From Bacteroidota bacterium (lineage in GTDB: Bacteria; Bacteroidota; Bacteroidia; AKYH767-A; OLB10), in contig JADKJB010000012.1 in assembly GCA_016722525.1 (NCBI GenBank), forward strand, positions 62,001-126,000: a stretch of 64,000 nt of DNA, given 5' to 3'. Every line of letters starts with the position of its first letter. The first letter of the stretch is position 1. The position numbers were made by a program, and so were the translations under genes. Below the pieces are notes generated by a model. That model saw only the letters and a list, made by a program, of their open reading frames with translations, was not told where the DNA came from and made no database searches. Below, piece after piece: positions 20,601 to 28,366 of the stretch.

Positions 20601-20718
20601 AATGACTTCCGGTCAACATCAAATTAATTTTTCGGTCAATGACATTGCTGCAGGATTGTACTTTTTAAATATCGAAAAAGATGGAGTGCTAAAAGTGATT
20701 AAACTGGAGAAATTGTAA
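17605..20718 (+). CDS. T9SS-secreted BNR/sortilin-like beta-propeller protein with PKD domain
   Basis: 1,037 residues, intact. A signal peptide ends at TPAFSQ. Residues about 40-680 carry repeated Asp-box/BNR motifs (SRDNGSNW, SVDGGSTW, TIDGGANW, SDDGGQTF, SPDRGQTW), a VPS10/sialidase-type propeller. A PKD domain lies at about 690-765 (WAWDFPGATPSISVLQNPSV). A jelly-roll domain follows (EGFEGALFLPTGWLMYS ... MFVDNINLFD), then a T9SS sorting domain (VYPNPLTDKITLRL ... GLYFLNIEKDG). Asp-box propellers occur in sialidases and xyloglucanases, but I cannot assign catalytic residues. A surface binding or hydrolytic role is inferred. Confidence 0.85.
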   Translation: MIPTALLKEVTTSFIALIFCCVLTPAFSQSGGNWKLVGPDDFPVNVSGQINGIGRVCQLKFHPVQDSIVYAASASGGLFISRDNGSNWVVTGTDVLPRTACASVCIDYTNDSILYLGTGDPNYYGTDYGIYKSVDGGSTWNPSNAGIGNRMALEMLMDPNDPNAIIAATNDGIWKTIDGGANWIVKKSGGAFTDMAFKPLAGTSIIYAVTTSQFWISVDMGETWNQVALPIPVGGNADGIRIGVSAVAPDKIYLGLLYYTATTHYGTIYRSDDGGQTFAGVKTQAFPDIAGYDANDPGQGNYNWTIAVDPLNADIVYTGSHCVWKSVNGGVNWTKLTDWFAELHTDMHHNVFNPYDVGELWQANDGGVWVSSNNGVNWSTRSNGLAATENYHAAQSPVTKDMISIGTQDNGELYYRNGGWFTNRGGDWGSRMSFDYLNPTTTYYFENGQRRSLNGSEQDIDLPFAPTNNSEYAFTPLNTQTGYVAFDQLYRTDNLGSTPPVWTQVGNIGLQVKAVAVADHRQDLVYVVTSNSKIYRCDNALSSNPVFNIYNAPSSTSARASITTVASDTNVVYLSCGTRIYRSPDRGQTWVNISYNLPAVNIIKLIHDPYSSNESIYAGTAKSVWFHSDTMTTWLNYSAGLPTIADMRDLMMYNNGTASNVLRVAYYGRGVWDSELVDASTALPDPLFTADTTYGCPGLAVQFTDLSSGNPISWAWDFPGATPSISVLQNPSVLYNTGGIYDVTLTVTNSNGSKSYVRSSYIVVQGPTPMPLQEGFEGALFLPTGWLMYSATNDGAWQRSSTVGGYALSSKSAFFDNFNADLTGKIYAMRTQAYDLTVADSALLVFDVAYAQYSNVNSDTLIVSVSTDCGQTWNPVYYKGGFDLATAPNVTAVAFTPAGFQWRTDSVWLNQYVGQGEVVLSFENKAAYGQNMFVDNINLFDPATVGISQADSPALLASVYPNPLTDKITLRLDTDQTGRYVFRLTDIFGKTIKRWNENLMTSGQHQINFSVNDIAAGLYFLNIEKDGVLKVIKLEKL

Positions 20719-20768
20719 TTTAAAAAGCAACAACACAGGTTGCCTGAAAAAGAAAAACAGGAAGGAGT

Positions 20769-22513
20769 TTAAAGTCCTTTTGGTATTGCTTCGATCAGTT
20801 TGCGGGTGTATTCAGTTTTTGGATTTGCATAAATTTCTTCCGCATCACCCATTTCTTCCACTTTCCCTTTGTTCATTACCACCATTCGATCACTCATAAA
20901 TTTAACCACAGAAAGGTCGTGTGAAATAAAAATGTAAGTGAATCCGAACTGATCGCGAAGTTCATTCAGTAGATTCAAGACCTGTGCTTGAACGGAAACA
21001 TCCAGCGCTGAAACGGATTCATCGCAGATGATAAATTCAGGACTCAAACCTAATGCGCGGGCAATGCATATACGTTGTCGCTGGCCACCTGAAAATTCAT
21101 GCGGGTAACGATGATAATGTTCGGGTAACATATTAACTCTGCGGAGCAGTTCCATGACTTTCTCTTTACGTTCTTTCTCATTCGAAAGCACCTTATGCAC
21201 ATTCATCGGTTCCAGAATGGCTTCGCCAACGGTAATTCGCGGGTTGAGGGAGGAGTAAGGATCCTGAAAAATAATTTGAATATTTCGTCTTGTTTTGCGT
21301 AAGTCATGAGGATTGAGTGTGGTCAGATCGCTTCCTTTGAACCAAACATTACCGCTTGTAGGTTCTATGAGTCTGAGGATAGATCTGCCTAAAGTAGTTT
21401 TTCCGCACCCCGATTCTCCTACTAACCCAACAGTTTCTCCGGGGTAAACATCAAAGGTGACGTCATCAACTGCTTTCACATACTCTTTAGTGCGACCAAA
21501 AACACCTGATTTAACCGGGAACCAGGTAGATAAGGATGCCACTTTGAGAATAGGCTCTTGTTTGCTTAATTCGTCCTGTCGTAATCTGTGAGAAGCAGCG
21601 CTCACTGCAAAATCTTTAGTTACTTCAGCAATGCTCTTTCCTGTTTCTACGAGTTCCCTTCAACTTCCTTCATAAAATCACCTACAACAGGAAGTTTATT
21701 CAGCTTACGATCTAACGGTGGGCGACATGCGAGAAGTCCTTTGGTGTAGGGATGCTTAGGGTTTTGAAATATTTCACGAACAGGGCCTTCTTCTACAATG
21801 TTACCTTTGTACATAACGACCACCCGTTGGGCGAGTTCTGCTATTACACCCAGATCGTGGGTAATAAAAAGAATTCCCATTTCATTCTCCTGTTGCAACT
21901 TACGCATCAGGTCGAGTATAGTGGCCTGAACCGTTACATCCAATGCGGTAGTGGGTTCATCTGCAATTAATATTGATGGGTCACATGACATAGCCATGGC
22001 AATCATTACCCGTTGTTTTTGTCCCCCTGAAATTTGGTGAGGATAGGAATCGAAGATGGCTTCAGGCCGGGGTAACTGAACTTTTTTAAACAATTCAATA
22101 GTTTGGGCTTTCGCAGATTTTTTATCCAATTGTTTATGAAGTTGGAGAGCTTCCAATACCTGGTACCCGCAAGTAAATACAGGGTTAAGTGAAGTCATGG
22201 GTTCCTGAAAAATCATGGCTATTTCGTTGCCACGGTATTTGCGCATCTCCTGTTCGGGAAGTTTTAGTAAATCAATTTCCTGTCCCTGACGGTTATGGTA
22301 AAAAATTTCACCTGAAGCAATTTTGCCTGGAGGCGAAGCAATTAAGCGCATGACCGAAAGGGAGGTAACTGATTTTCCCGAACCTGATTCGCCTACTATT
22401 CCAACAGTTTCACCTTTATGCAGCACTAAGGAAATGCCTTTAACTGCACGTGTGGTTGTACCATCAGAGGTAAATTCGGTGGTTAGGTTTTGTATGCGGA
22501 GCAGTGGAGCCAT
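20769..22513 (-). CDS. Fused OppD-OppF type ABC transporter ATPase, one frameshift
   Basis: Two ATP-binding cassettes in one polypeptide of about 581 residues. Start ATG at 22513 (MAPLLRIQNLTTEF); an upstream in-frame codon at 22567 is less likely. Cassette 1 has Walker A GESGSGKS, Q-loop FQEPMTSLNP, signature SGGQKQR and Walker B ILIADEPT. Cassette 2 has GESGCGKTT, FQDPYSSLNP, SGGQRQR and FIICDESVSALD. The C-terminal extension after each cassette is the oligopeptide/dipeptide type. The frame breaks between about 21645 and 21660; with one base restored the linker reads VETGKSIAEVTKDFAVSAASH into the second half. It energises import of peptides or similar substrates. Permease and binding-protein genes are not in the window. 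Confidence 0.9.
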
Positions 22514-22836
22514 TGAAGGCGTGAAAATAGGTATTATTTGTAATTGCTTACATGAAAGCAACAACATAGGCGAAACCTGATCAGGAGGGTCGGAAAGCTC
22601 TTTAAATAAGGGAAAGGCGTGGTTGAGGACCTGTGGACGCTAAGTGATGCAGTTCAACCATTAGGCTGCGTAAATAATTGGTTTATGAAACACTTGCGCA
22701 GGAATTTGGAAATTATTGGAGGAGTTTTGTCGTGGAGAAATCAAATTTCTTTAAACATTAAAATACTGAAATTCAATTATATGCAATAGTTTCAAGGCAT
22801 CATCAATTACCTGTTCAAAGAATTATCTACCTACCC
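22514..22836. other. Intergenic region between oppDF (-) and rplM (+)
   Basis: Divergent spacer. I see no protein gene I can support. A 34-codon open frame from ATG 22685 has no recognisable features. The right edge holds the rplM promoter, annotated separately. Confidence 0.4.
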
Positions 22837-22867
22837 TTGGTAATTCCGATTCCTTTTTATAATTTTG
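22837..22867 (+). promoter_or_regulatory. rplM promoter (TTG-N20-TAATTTTG)
   Basis: TTG at 22837-22839 and TAATTTTG at 22860-22867 are separated by 20 bp. This matches the Bacteroidota sigma consensus (TTTG, 19-21 bp, TAnnTTTG). It is placed 36 bp ahead of the likely rplM start at 22903, so an upstream in-frame TTG at 22837 is promoter, not start codon. Confidence 0.65.
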
Positions 22868-22902
22868 CGTCCCCGTTAATAAAAAGTTTTAAACAAAAAA
22901 AA

Positions 22903-23346
22903 GTGGATACTTTAACGTATAAAACGGTATCGGCCAACGCCAAAACCGTAACAAAAAACTGGATTGTAGTAGATGCAGAGAACCAGGTTCTCGGCCGTTT
23001 CTCTTCGGCTGTAGCCAAAATGTTGAGAGGCAAACACAAAGCCAATTTCACACCGCATGTTGATTGTGGTGATAATATCATTGTGATCAATGCAGAGAAG
23101 ATTCGTCTGACAGGAAAGAAGATGTCTGAAAAGGAGTATGTCCGCTATACGGGCTATCCTGGAGGGCAACGTTTTTCTTCTCCTGAGGAACTGCTTCGCA
23201 AGCACCCCACACGTATTGTTGAATATGCTGTTCACGGAATGCTGCCAAAGAATAAATTAGGGGATGCTATAAAAAGCAACCTATATATATATACGGGAAC
23301 TGAGCATCCTCATGAGGCACAGCAACCGGTTAAAGTAACTATTTGA
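22903..23346 (+). CDS. rplM: 50S ribosomal protein L13
   Basis: 147 residues with L13 landmarks: NWIVVDAENQVLGRFSS, MLRGKHKANFTPHVDCGD, AEKIRLTGKK, VHGMLPKNKLG. L13 is an early-binding large-subunit protein. I set the start at GTG 22903 (residue sequence VDTLTYKTVSAN), which aligns with the usual Bacteroidota start MDTLSYKTVSAN; the 22 codons upstream are non-homologous and overlap the promoter. GTG is an uncommon start, or the base may be a sequencing error for ATG. rpsI follows by 17 bp, the conserved rplM-rpsI pair. Confidence 0.95.
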   Translation: MDTLTYKTVSANAKTVTKNWIVVDAENQVLGRFSSAVAKMLRGKHKANFTPHVDCGDNIIVINAEKIRLTGKKMSEKEYVRYTGYPGGQRFSSPEELLRKHPTRIVEYAVHGMLPKNKLGDAIKSNLYIYTGTEHPHEAQQPVKVTI

Positions 23347-23363
23347 TCATTATATAATATAGA

Positions 23364-23750
23364 ATGGAAATTACCCACACTATTGGAAGAAGAAAAACCG
23401 CCATTGCGCGCGTTTATATACAGCCGGGAAACGGAGCTGTTTTAGTTAATAACAAAGACTTTAAAGTTTATTTCCCAACTCTGCCGTTGCAATACATCAT
23501 CAACCAGGCTTTTAATATTACCGGCAACATGGAGAAATATGATGTTAAGGCAAATGTTGAAGGCGGAGGAATTACTGGTCAGGCCGAAGCAATACGTTTA
23601 GGTATTACCAGGGCTTTGGTTCAAATTAACGAAGAACACAAACCTGCCCTTAAAGCACAAGGTTTATTAACCCGTGATCCACGTATGGTGGAAAGGAAAA
23701 AGCCCGGACAAAAGAAAGCAAGGAAGCGCTTCCAGTTCAGCAAGCGTTAA
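23364..23750 (+). CDS. rpsI: 30S ribosomal protein S9
   Basis: 128 residues, full length. It starts with IGRRKTAIARVYIQPGNG and ends with the diagnostic basic tail RKKPGQKKARKRFQFSKR, whose terminal arginine region reaches the P-site tRNA. The gene lies 17 bp after rplM and 51 bp before rpsB, giving the Bacteroidota order rplM-rpsI-rpsB-tsf. No irregularities. Confidence 0.97.
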   Translation: MEITHTIGRRKTAIARVYIQPGNGAVLVNNKDFKVYFPTLPLQYIINQAFNITGNMEKYDVKANVEGGGITGQAEAIRLGITRALVQINEEHKPALKAQGLLTRDPRMVERKKPGQKKARKRFQFSKR

Positions 23751-23801
23751 TCAATTAGAGTTCTATATCAAACAAGAAATAATAAAATTATCCCCTTATA
23801 C

Positions 23802-24665
23802 ATGGCAAGTGTTTCTCAACAGGATTTGTTAGATGCAGGTGTTCACTTCGGACATCTTAAACGCAAGTGGAATCCCAAAATGGCTCCTTATATTTTCATG
23901 GAGCGTAACGGAATTCACATCATTGATTTGAATAAGACCTCAGCAAAACTGGAAGAGGCCGCATCTGCAATTAAACAAATCGCAAAATCAGGTAAAAAAA
24001 TATTGTTCGTTGCTACCAAAAAACAAGCGAAAGAAATTGTTTCTAATGCAGCACGTTCAGTGAACATGCCATTTATCACTGAAAGGTGGCCAGGTGGTTG
24101 TTTAACGAATTTCGCGACCCAACGTAAATCGGTAAAGAAGATGACCGGTTTCGACAAAATGATGACGGATGGTACTTTTGAAAATATTTCTAAGAAAGAG
24201 AAGCTTCAAATTACTCGTCAGAAGGCGAAAATGGAAAAACTGATTGGAAGTATTTCTGACCTGACTCGTTTGCCTGCTGCTCTTTTTATTGTTGATACGG
24301 TTAAGGAACACATTGCAGTTAGTGAAGCAAGAAAACTGAATATTCCAACTATCGCTATTTGTGATACTAATACAGATCCTACTTCAATCGACTTTCCAAT
24401 TCCGGCAAACGATGATGCAACCAAATCAATTTCATTAATTATGGATTTCATGATTAAGGCAATTGAAGAAGGTCTTGCTGAAAGAAAAGTAGACAAGGAA
24501 AGTGAGCGTGAAAAAGAGGTTGCCGCTGAAGAAGAAGCAGCCGATCGCAAAAATTTTGAAATGGTAGATGCCGAAGAAGAAGAAGCAGGAAAAGATGGTG
24601 CTAAGAAAACCGAAAAACCTACTGCAAGCAGACCGAGAAAAGCCACTTCAAGACCTAAAAAATAA
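23802..24665 (+). CDS. rpsB: 30S ribosomal protein S2 with charged C-terminal extension
   Basis: 287 residues. S2 signatures are LLDAGVHFGHLKRKWNPKM, NGIHIIDLNKT, TERWPGGCLTNF and PTIAICDTNTDP. The core ends near residue 230. A further 55 or so residues are first acidic (EAAEEEAADRKNFEMVDAEEEE-like), then basic (TASRPRKATSRPKK), which I recall as usual in this lineage. S2 bridges the head and body of the small subunit and recruits S1. It is followed 20 bp later by tsf. Confidence 0.97.
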   Translation: MASVSQQDLLDAGVHFGHLKRKWNPKMAPYIFMERNGIHIIDLNKTSAKLEEAASAIKQIAKSGKKILFVATKKQAKEIVSNAARSVNMPFITERWPGGCLTNFATQRKSVKKMTGFDKMMTDGTFENISKKEKLQITRQKAKMEKLIGSISDLTRLPAALFIVDTVKEHIAVSEARKLNIPTIAICDTNTDPTSIDFPIPANDDATKSISLIMDFMIKAIEEGLAERKVDKESEREKEVAAEEEAADRKNFEMVDAEEEEAGKDGAKKTEKPTASRPRKATSRPKK

Positions 24666-24685
24666 TCATCTAACAGTTAATTAAA

Positions 24686-25519
24686 ATGTCAACAGTAACT
24701 ATATCAGCATCTGATGTTAATAAACTCAGATCGCAAACCGGAGCCGGAATGATGGACTGTAAAAAGGCCCTCACCGAAGCTGAAGGAGATTTTGAAAAAG
24801 CTATCGATTACCTTCGTAAAACCGGTCAGAAAGTAGCCGCTAACCGTGCCGATCGTGAAGCTAAAGAGGGTTATATTATTGCCAAAACCAATGAAAGTGC
24901 AACTAAAGGTTTCCTTATAGGATTGAGTTGTGAAACTGATTTCGTAGCTAAAAGTGCAGATTTCGTGAAGTTCGCTGATGAACTTTTGAATCTGGCTGTT
25001 AGTAAGGAAGCAAAAGATATTGATTCACTTAAGGCACTCCCAATGGGTGAAGTTACAGTGAGCGACATACTTTTTGACATTATTGGAAAAATTGGCGAGA
25101 AGATAGATATTACCGCCTACGAAGTGGTGGAAGCTCCTAAGGTGGTTATTTATATTCATCCTGGAAATAGAGTTGTTTCAATGGTTGGAATGTCGTCAGC
25201 AACTGCTGCGGGTGAAGTTGGAAGAGATGTTGCCATGCAAATTGCTGCTATGAATCCTGTTGCTGTTGATAAGCATGATGTGGATTCTAAAACTCTTGAG
25301 CGTGAAATTGAAGTTGGTAAAGAGCAGGCTCGTGCAGAAGGTAAGCCTGAAGAGATGCTGGAGAAAATCGCACAAGGAAAGCTAAATAAATTCTATAAAG
25401 AAAATACACTTTTGAACCAGCAGTTCATAAAGGATGATAAAATTGATATCCGTACCTATCTTGAGAAAACTGAAAAGGGTTTGACCGTAAAGTTATTCAG
25501 AAGAGTGCAAATAGGATAA
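24686..25519 (+). CDS. tsf: Elongation factor Ts
   Basis: 277 residues, the nucleotide exchange factor for EF-Tu. The N-terminal UBA-like domain has VNKLRSQTGAGMMDCKKAL; the EF-Ts signature LSCETDFVAKSADF follows at about residue 75. It ends with the usual coiled-coil and short C-terminal module (ENTLLNQQFIKDD). ATG 24686 follows rpsB closely, so the pair is co-transcribed, and a terminator follows the stop codon by about 20 bp. Confidence 0.97.
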   Translation: MSTVTISASDVNKLRSQTGAGMMDCKKALTEAEGDFEKAIDYLRKTGQKVAANRADREAKEGYIIAKTNESATKGFLIGLSCETDFVAKSADFVKFADELLNLAVSKEAKDIDSLKALPMGEVTVSDILFDIIGKIGEKIDITAYEVVEAPKVVIYIHPGNRVVSMVGMSSATAAGEVGRDVAMQIAAMNPVAVDKHDVDSKTLEREIEVGKEQARAEGKPEEMLEKIAQGKLNKFYKENTLLNQQFIKDDKIDIRTYLEKTEKGLTVKLFRRVQIG

Positions 25520-25539
25520 TTTATTATTACTATAAATAC

Positions 25540-25572
25540 AAGCCGTCTCTCTTCCAGAGTGACGGCTTTTTT
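25540..25572 (+). terminator. Rho-independent terminator after tsf
   Basis: AAGCCGTCTCTCT pairs with AGAGTGACGGCTT (one internal mismatch, TCC loop), followed by six T. It ends the rplM-rpsI-rpsB-tsf unit. Confidence 0.85.
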
Positions 25573-25608
25573 ATTAAATAGAGTTTCATAAGTTAAAATA
25601 TTTTCAAC

Positions 25609-26838
25609 ATGAATTATTCAGGTTTTAACTCAGCACCAGGAGGCGTTTCTTTGTTAGAAATCGCAAAGCAGTTTGGAGCACCGGTATATGTATATGATAG
25701 CGAGAAAATTATTTCTCAATACAGCAAGTTGAAGGCTGCATTTCCGGGTGAGCACGTTAAAATAAAGTATGCATTAAAGGCTTTGAATAATCCTAATATT
25801 CTGAAGTTGCTTAAAAACAGGGCAGGACTAGATGCTGTTTCTATTCATGAAGTGCGATTGGGATTAGCTTCGGGATACCTTCCAACTGAAATATTATTTA
25901 CACCCAATTGTGTTTCGTTCGACGAATTGAAACTAGGTGTTGATGCGGGTGTTCAAATCAATATCGACAATATTTCAATGTTGGAACATTTTGGTCATTT
26001 GTATGGAAGTACAGTTCCATGTTGTCTTCGAATCAATCCTCATATTGTGGGTGGAGGAAATACACATATTCAAACCGGTCACATCGATTCAAAATTTGGA
26101 ATATCTATTCATCAGCTCCGACATGTATTAAGAATTGTTGAGAAAGAAAAAATTACTATTAATGGATTGCATATGCACACCGGATCTGATATTTTGGATG
26201 CCGGCGTCTTTGTGCAGGGAGCGGAATTGCTTTTAGAAACTGCCATGCAATTTAAGAATCTCGAATTTATTGACTTTGGAAGTGGCTTTAAGGTGTCCTA
26301 CAAAGAGGGTGATGTAACTACAGATATTGCAGAGCTCGGAAAAACTTTATCTTCTCGATTTGATTTGTTTTGTGAAGAATATGGTAAAAAACTCGAGTTG
26401 TGGTTTGAGCCAGGTAAATTCCTGGTGAGTGAGTCTGGTTATTTGCTGGTGAAAGTGAATGTAGTAAAGCAAACCACTTCAACAGTTTTTGCAGGAGTGG
26501 GATCAGGACAAAATCATCTCATTCGCCCGATGTTTTACGATGCCTACCATCATATAGAAAACATTTCAAATTCAACAGGAAATCCAAGAATTTATACAGT
26601 GGTAGGTTATATTTGTGAAACAGATACGTTCGGATGGGATCGAAAATTGAATGAGGTCAGAGAAGGAGACATACTTGCAATATGTAATGCGGGAGCTTAC
26701 GGATATACTATGAGTAATAATTATAACGCACGGCCGCGACCGGCTGAAGTTCTTATTCTCAATGGCCAACCACATCTTATTAGAAAAGAAGAGTGTGAGG
26801 AGGATTTGATGCGAAATGTGCTGGAAATAGAAATCTAA
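25609..26838 (+). CDS. lysA: Diaminopimelate decarboxylase
   Basis: 409 residues, a fold-III PLP enzyme that decarboxylates meso-diaminopimelate to lysine. The PLP lysine lies in VKIKYALKALNNP (about residue 53). The glycine loop is GLHMHTGSDI, with FIDFGSGFKV downstream; EPGKFLV and the substrate motif ICETDTFGWDR follow. C-terminal YTMSNNYNARPRPAEVL is typical. ATG 25609 is 36 bp after the tsf terminator, so the gene probably has its own promoter although it sits inside a translation block. Related ornithine/arginine decarboxylases are less likely given CETDTF. It is intact. Confidence 0.94.
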   Translation: MNYSGFNSAPGGVSLLEIAKQFGAPVYVYDSEKIISQYSKLKAAFPGEHVKIKYALKALNNPNILKLLKNRAGLDAVSIHEVRLGLASGYLPTEILFTPNCVSFDELKLGVDAGVQINIDNISMLEHFGHLYGSTVPCCLRINPHIVGGGNTHIQTGHIDSKFGISIHQLRHVLRIVEKEKITINGLHMHTGSDILDAGVFVQGAELLLETAMQFKNLEFIDFGSGFKVSYKEGDVTTDIAELGKTLSSRFDLFCEEYGKKLELWFEPGKFLVSESGYLLVKVNVVKQTTSTVFAGVGSGQNHLIRPMFYDAYHHIENISNSTGNPRIYTVVGYICETDTFGWDRKLNEVREGDILAICNAGAYGYTMSNNYNARPRPAEVLILNGQPHLIRKEECEEDLMRNVLEIEI

Positions 26839-26879
26839 AAAATGAAATTTTAGTCATAGGCCAATCAAACACAGTTTGC

Positions 26880-26887
26880 TATTTTTG
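26880..26887 (+). promoter_or_regulatory. Candidate -7 box for pyrH
   Basis: TATTTTTG matches TAnnTTTG and ends 24 bp before ATG 26912. No TTTG is seen at the -33 distance. Confidence 0.35.
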
Positions 26888-26911
26888 CTAACTGAAAGAA
26901 GCATATCATTT

Positions 26912-27646
26912 ATGGCTAAAGCAAAAACACAAAAACTCCATTACAAAAGAATTCTCCTCAAATTGAGCGGTGAATCGTTAATGGGTAACAAGCAGTTTGG
27001 AATCGATAATTCAGTTCTGGTTCAATATTCTAAGGAGATCAAAACCATTATCGACATGGGTGTTGAAGTGGCTATTGTGATCGGTGGAGGAAATATATTC
27101 AGAGGGCTTCAAGCGTCGGAAGGGGGCATGGACCGGGTTCAAGGTGACTATATGGGAATGCTTGCTACTGTTATCAACAGTATGGCCTTACAGGCTGCGC
27201 TTGAGGGTTTTGGTGTTTATACCCGTTTGCAATCTGCTATAAAAATGGAAGCTATTTGTGAACCCTTTATTCGTCGTCGGGCAGTCCGCCATCTTGAAAA
27301 AGGAAGAGTGGTGATTTTTGGGGCAGGTACCGGAAATCCCTATTTCACTACCGACACCGCAGCTTCACTCAGGGCTATTGAAATTGAAGCTGATGTGATC
27401 CTGAAAGGAACTCGGGTTGATGGAATTTACACTGCAGATCCTGAAAAGGATAAAAAAGCCAAGAAATTTGATAAAATCACCTTTGATGAGGTGTATAAAC
27501 GTGACTTGAAGGTGATGGATATGACTGCTTTCACGCTATGCCAGGAAAACAATTTGCCTATAATTGTTTTCGATATGAATAAAAAAGGAAACCTGTTAAG
27601 GGTAGTGAAGGGCGAAAAAGTAGGAACCCTTGTTGATTTAAAATAA
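26912..27646 (+). CDS. pyrH: Uridylate kinase
   Basis: 244 residues from ATG 26912 (MAKAKTQKLHYKRILLKLSGE); an upstream in-frame start at 26876 overlaps the promoter. It is a bacterial UMP kinase of the amino-acid-kinase fold. Motifs are LLKLSGESLMG, VIGGGNIFRGLQ, MGMLATVINSMALQ, GTGNPYFTTDTAA and KGTRVDGIYTADP. It phosphorylates UMP to UDP and is usually a GTP/UTP-regulated hexamer. It precedes frr, the conserved pyrH-frr pair. Confidence 0.96.
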   Translation: MAKAKTQKLHYKRILLKLSGESLMGNKQFGIDNSVLVQYSKEIKTIIDMGVEVAIVIGGGNIFRGLQASEGGMDRVQGDYMGMLATVINSMALQAALEGFGVYTRLQSAIKMEAICEPFIRRRAVRHLEKGRVVIFGAGTGNPYFTTDTAASLRAIEIEADVILKGTRVDGIYTADPEKDKKAKKFDKITFDEVYKRDLKVMDMTAFTLCQENNLPIIVFDMNKKGNLLRVVKGEKVGTLVDLK

Positions 27647-27674
27647 CTTGTTTTAGTAAATTTGTAAAACAAGT
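27633..27674 (+). promoter_or_regulatory. Candidate frr promoter inside a 10-bp inverted repeat
   Basis: TTG (27633-27635), 21 bp, then TAAATTTG (27657-27664) fit the Bacteroidota promoter. The -7 box is the centre of a perfect inverted repeat ACTTGTTTTA (27646-27655) / TAAAACAAGT (27665-27674). The repeat could be an operator, or a weak hairpin at the end of pyrH. Confidence 0.45.
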
Positions 27675-27694
27675 AAAACTAAAAACTGTTGATT

Positions 27695-28258
27695 ATGACG
27701 GATGAAATAAAGAAAGTCATCAGCGATATGGAATCGCATATGGAAATGGCCATTACTCACCTCGAAAATGAATTGGCAAAAATACGTGCAGGAAAAGCAA
27801 ACCCATCTATGCTGGATGGCTTACATGTTGATTATTATGGCACCAGTACCCCTATGAGCCAGGTCGCAAATATTAATACTCCTGATGCCCGCACCATAAT
27901 TATTCAACCTTGGGAAAAGGAATGTTGGTTCCAATTGAAAAAGCTATTCAGGTGGCCAATCTTGGTTTTAATCCACAAAATGATGGCGTCATCATACGTA
28001 TAGCTGTTCCACCACTAACTGAAGAGCGGAGGAAAGATTTGGTGAAGAAAACCAGGGCTGAAGCGGAACATTGCAAGGTAAGTATTCGTAATCTGCGCAG
28101 AGATGCAAATGACCATGTAAAACGTGAGGTTAAGAAAAGGTTTGCCTGAAGACATTATGAAAGATGCAGAACTTAAAATTCAAACTTTTACTGATGCGTA
28201 TATCACTAAAGTTGATAAGCACCTTGAATACAAGGAAAAAGAAATAATGACTATTTAA
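27695..28258 (+). CDS. frr: Ribosome recycling factor, two frameshifts
   Basis: About 187 residues after repair, the normal size. RRF, with EF-G, splits post-termination ribosomes. It begins MTDEIKKVISDMESHME and carries ENELAKIRAGKANPSML and VDYYGTSTPMSQVANI. After a missing G at 27919-27920 it continues KGMLVPIEKAIQVANLGFNP and EERRKDLVKKTRAEAE. After a second shift in the A run 28135-28138 it ends GLPEDIMKDAELKI ... YKEKEIMTI at TAA 28256-28258. An essential single-copy gene would not be broken twice, so these are sequencing errors. Confidence 0.93.
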
Positions 28259-28286
28259 TTAATTGTTTTTATAATAATAAATCATC

Positions 28287-28319
28287 AGGAATTAGAAATT
28301 TCGTAATATTCCTTTTTTT
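28287..28319 (+). terminator. Probable terminator after frr
   Basis: AGGAAT (28287-28292) and ATTCCT (28308-28313) can pair, extended by TA/TA, followed by seven T. The stem is short, so the call is modest. Confidence 0.5.
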
Positions 28320-28366
28320 AAATAAAATACTTAACTTTATAAGTTGATCCTATAGTATAGATTGCC

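Noticed and set aside
21605..21660. Two separate OppD and OppF genes
   Set aside because: One base restored gives a continuous linker into the second cassette, so a fused ATPase with a frameshift is more likely.
22685..22789. 34-codon open frame upstream of rplM
   Set aside because: No recognisable features, and no support beyond an ATG.
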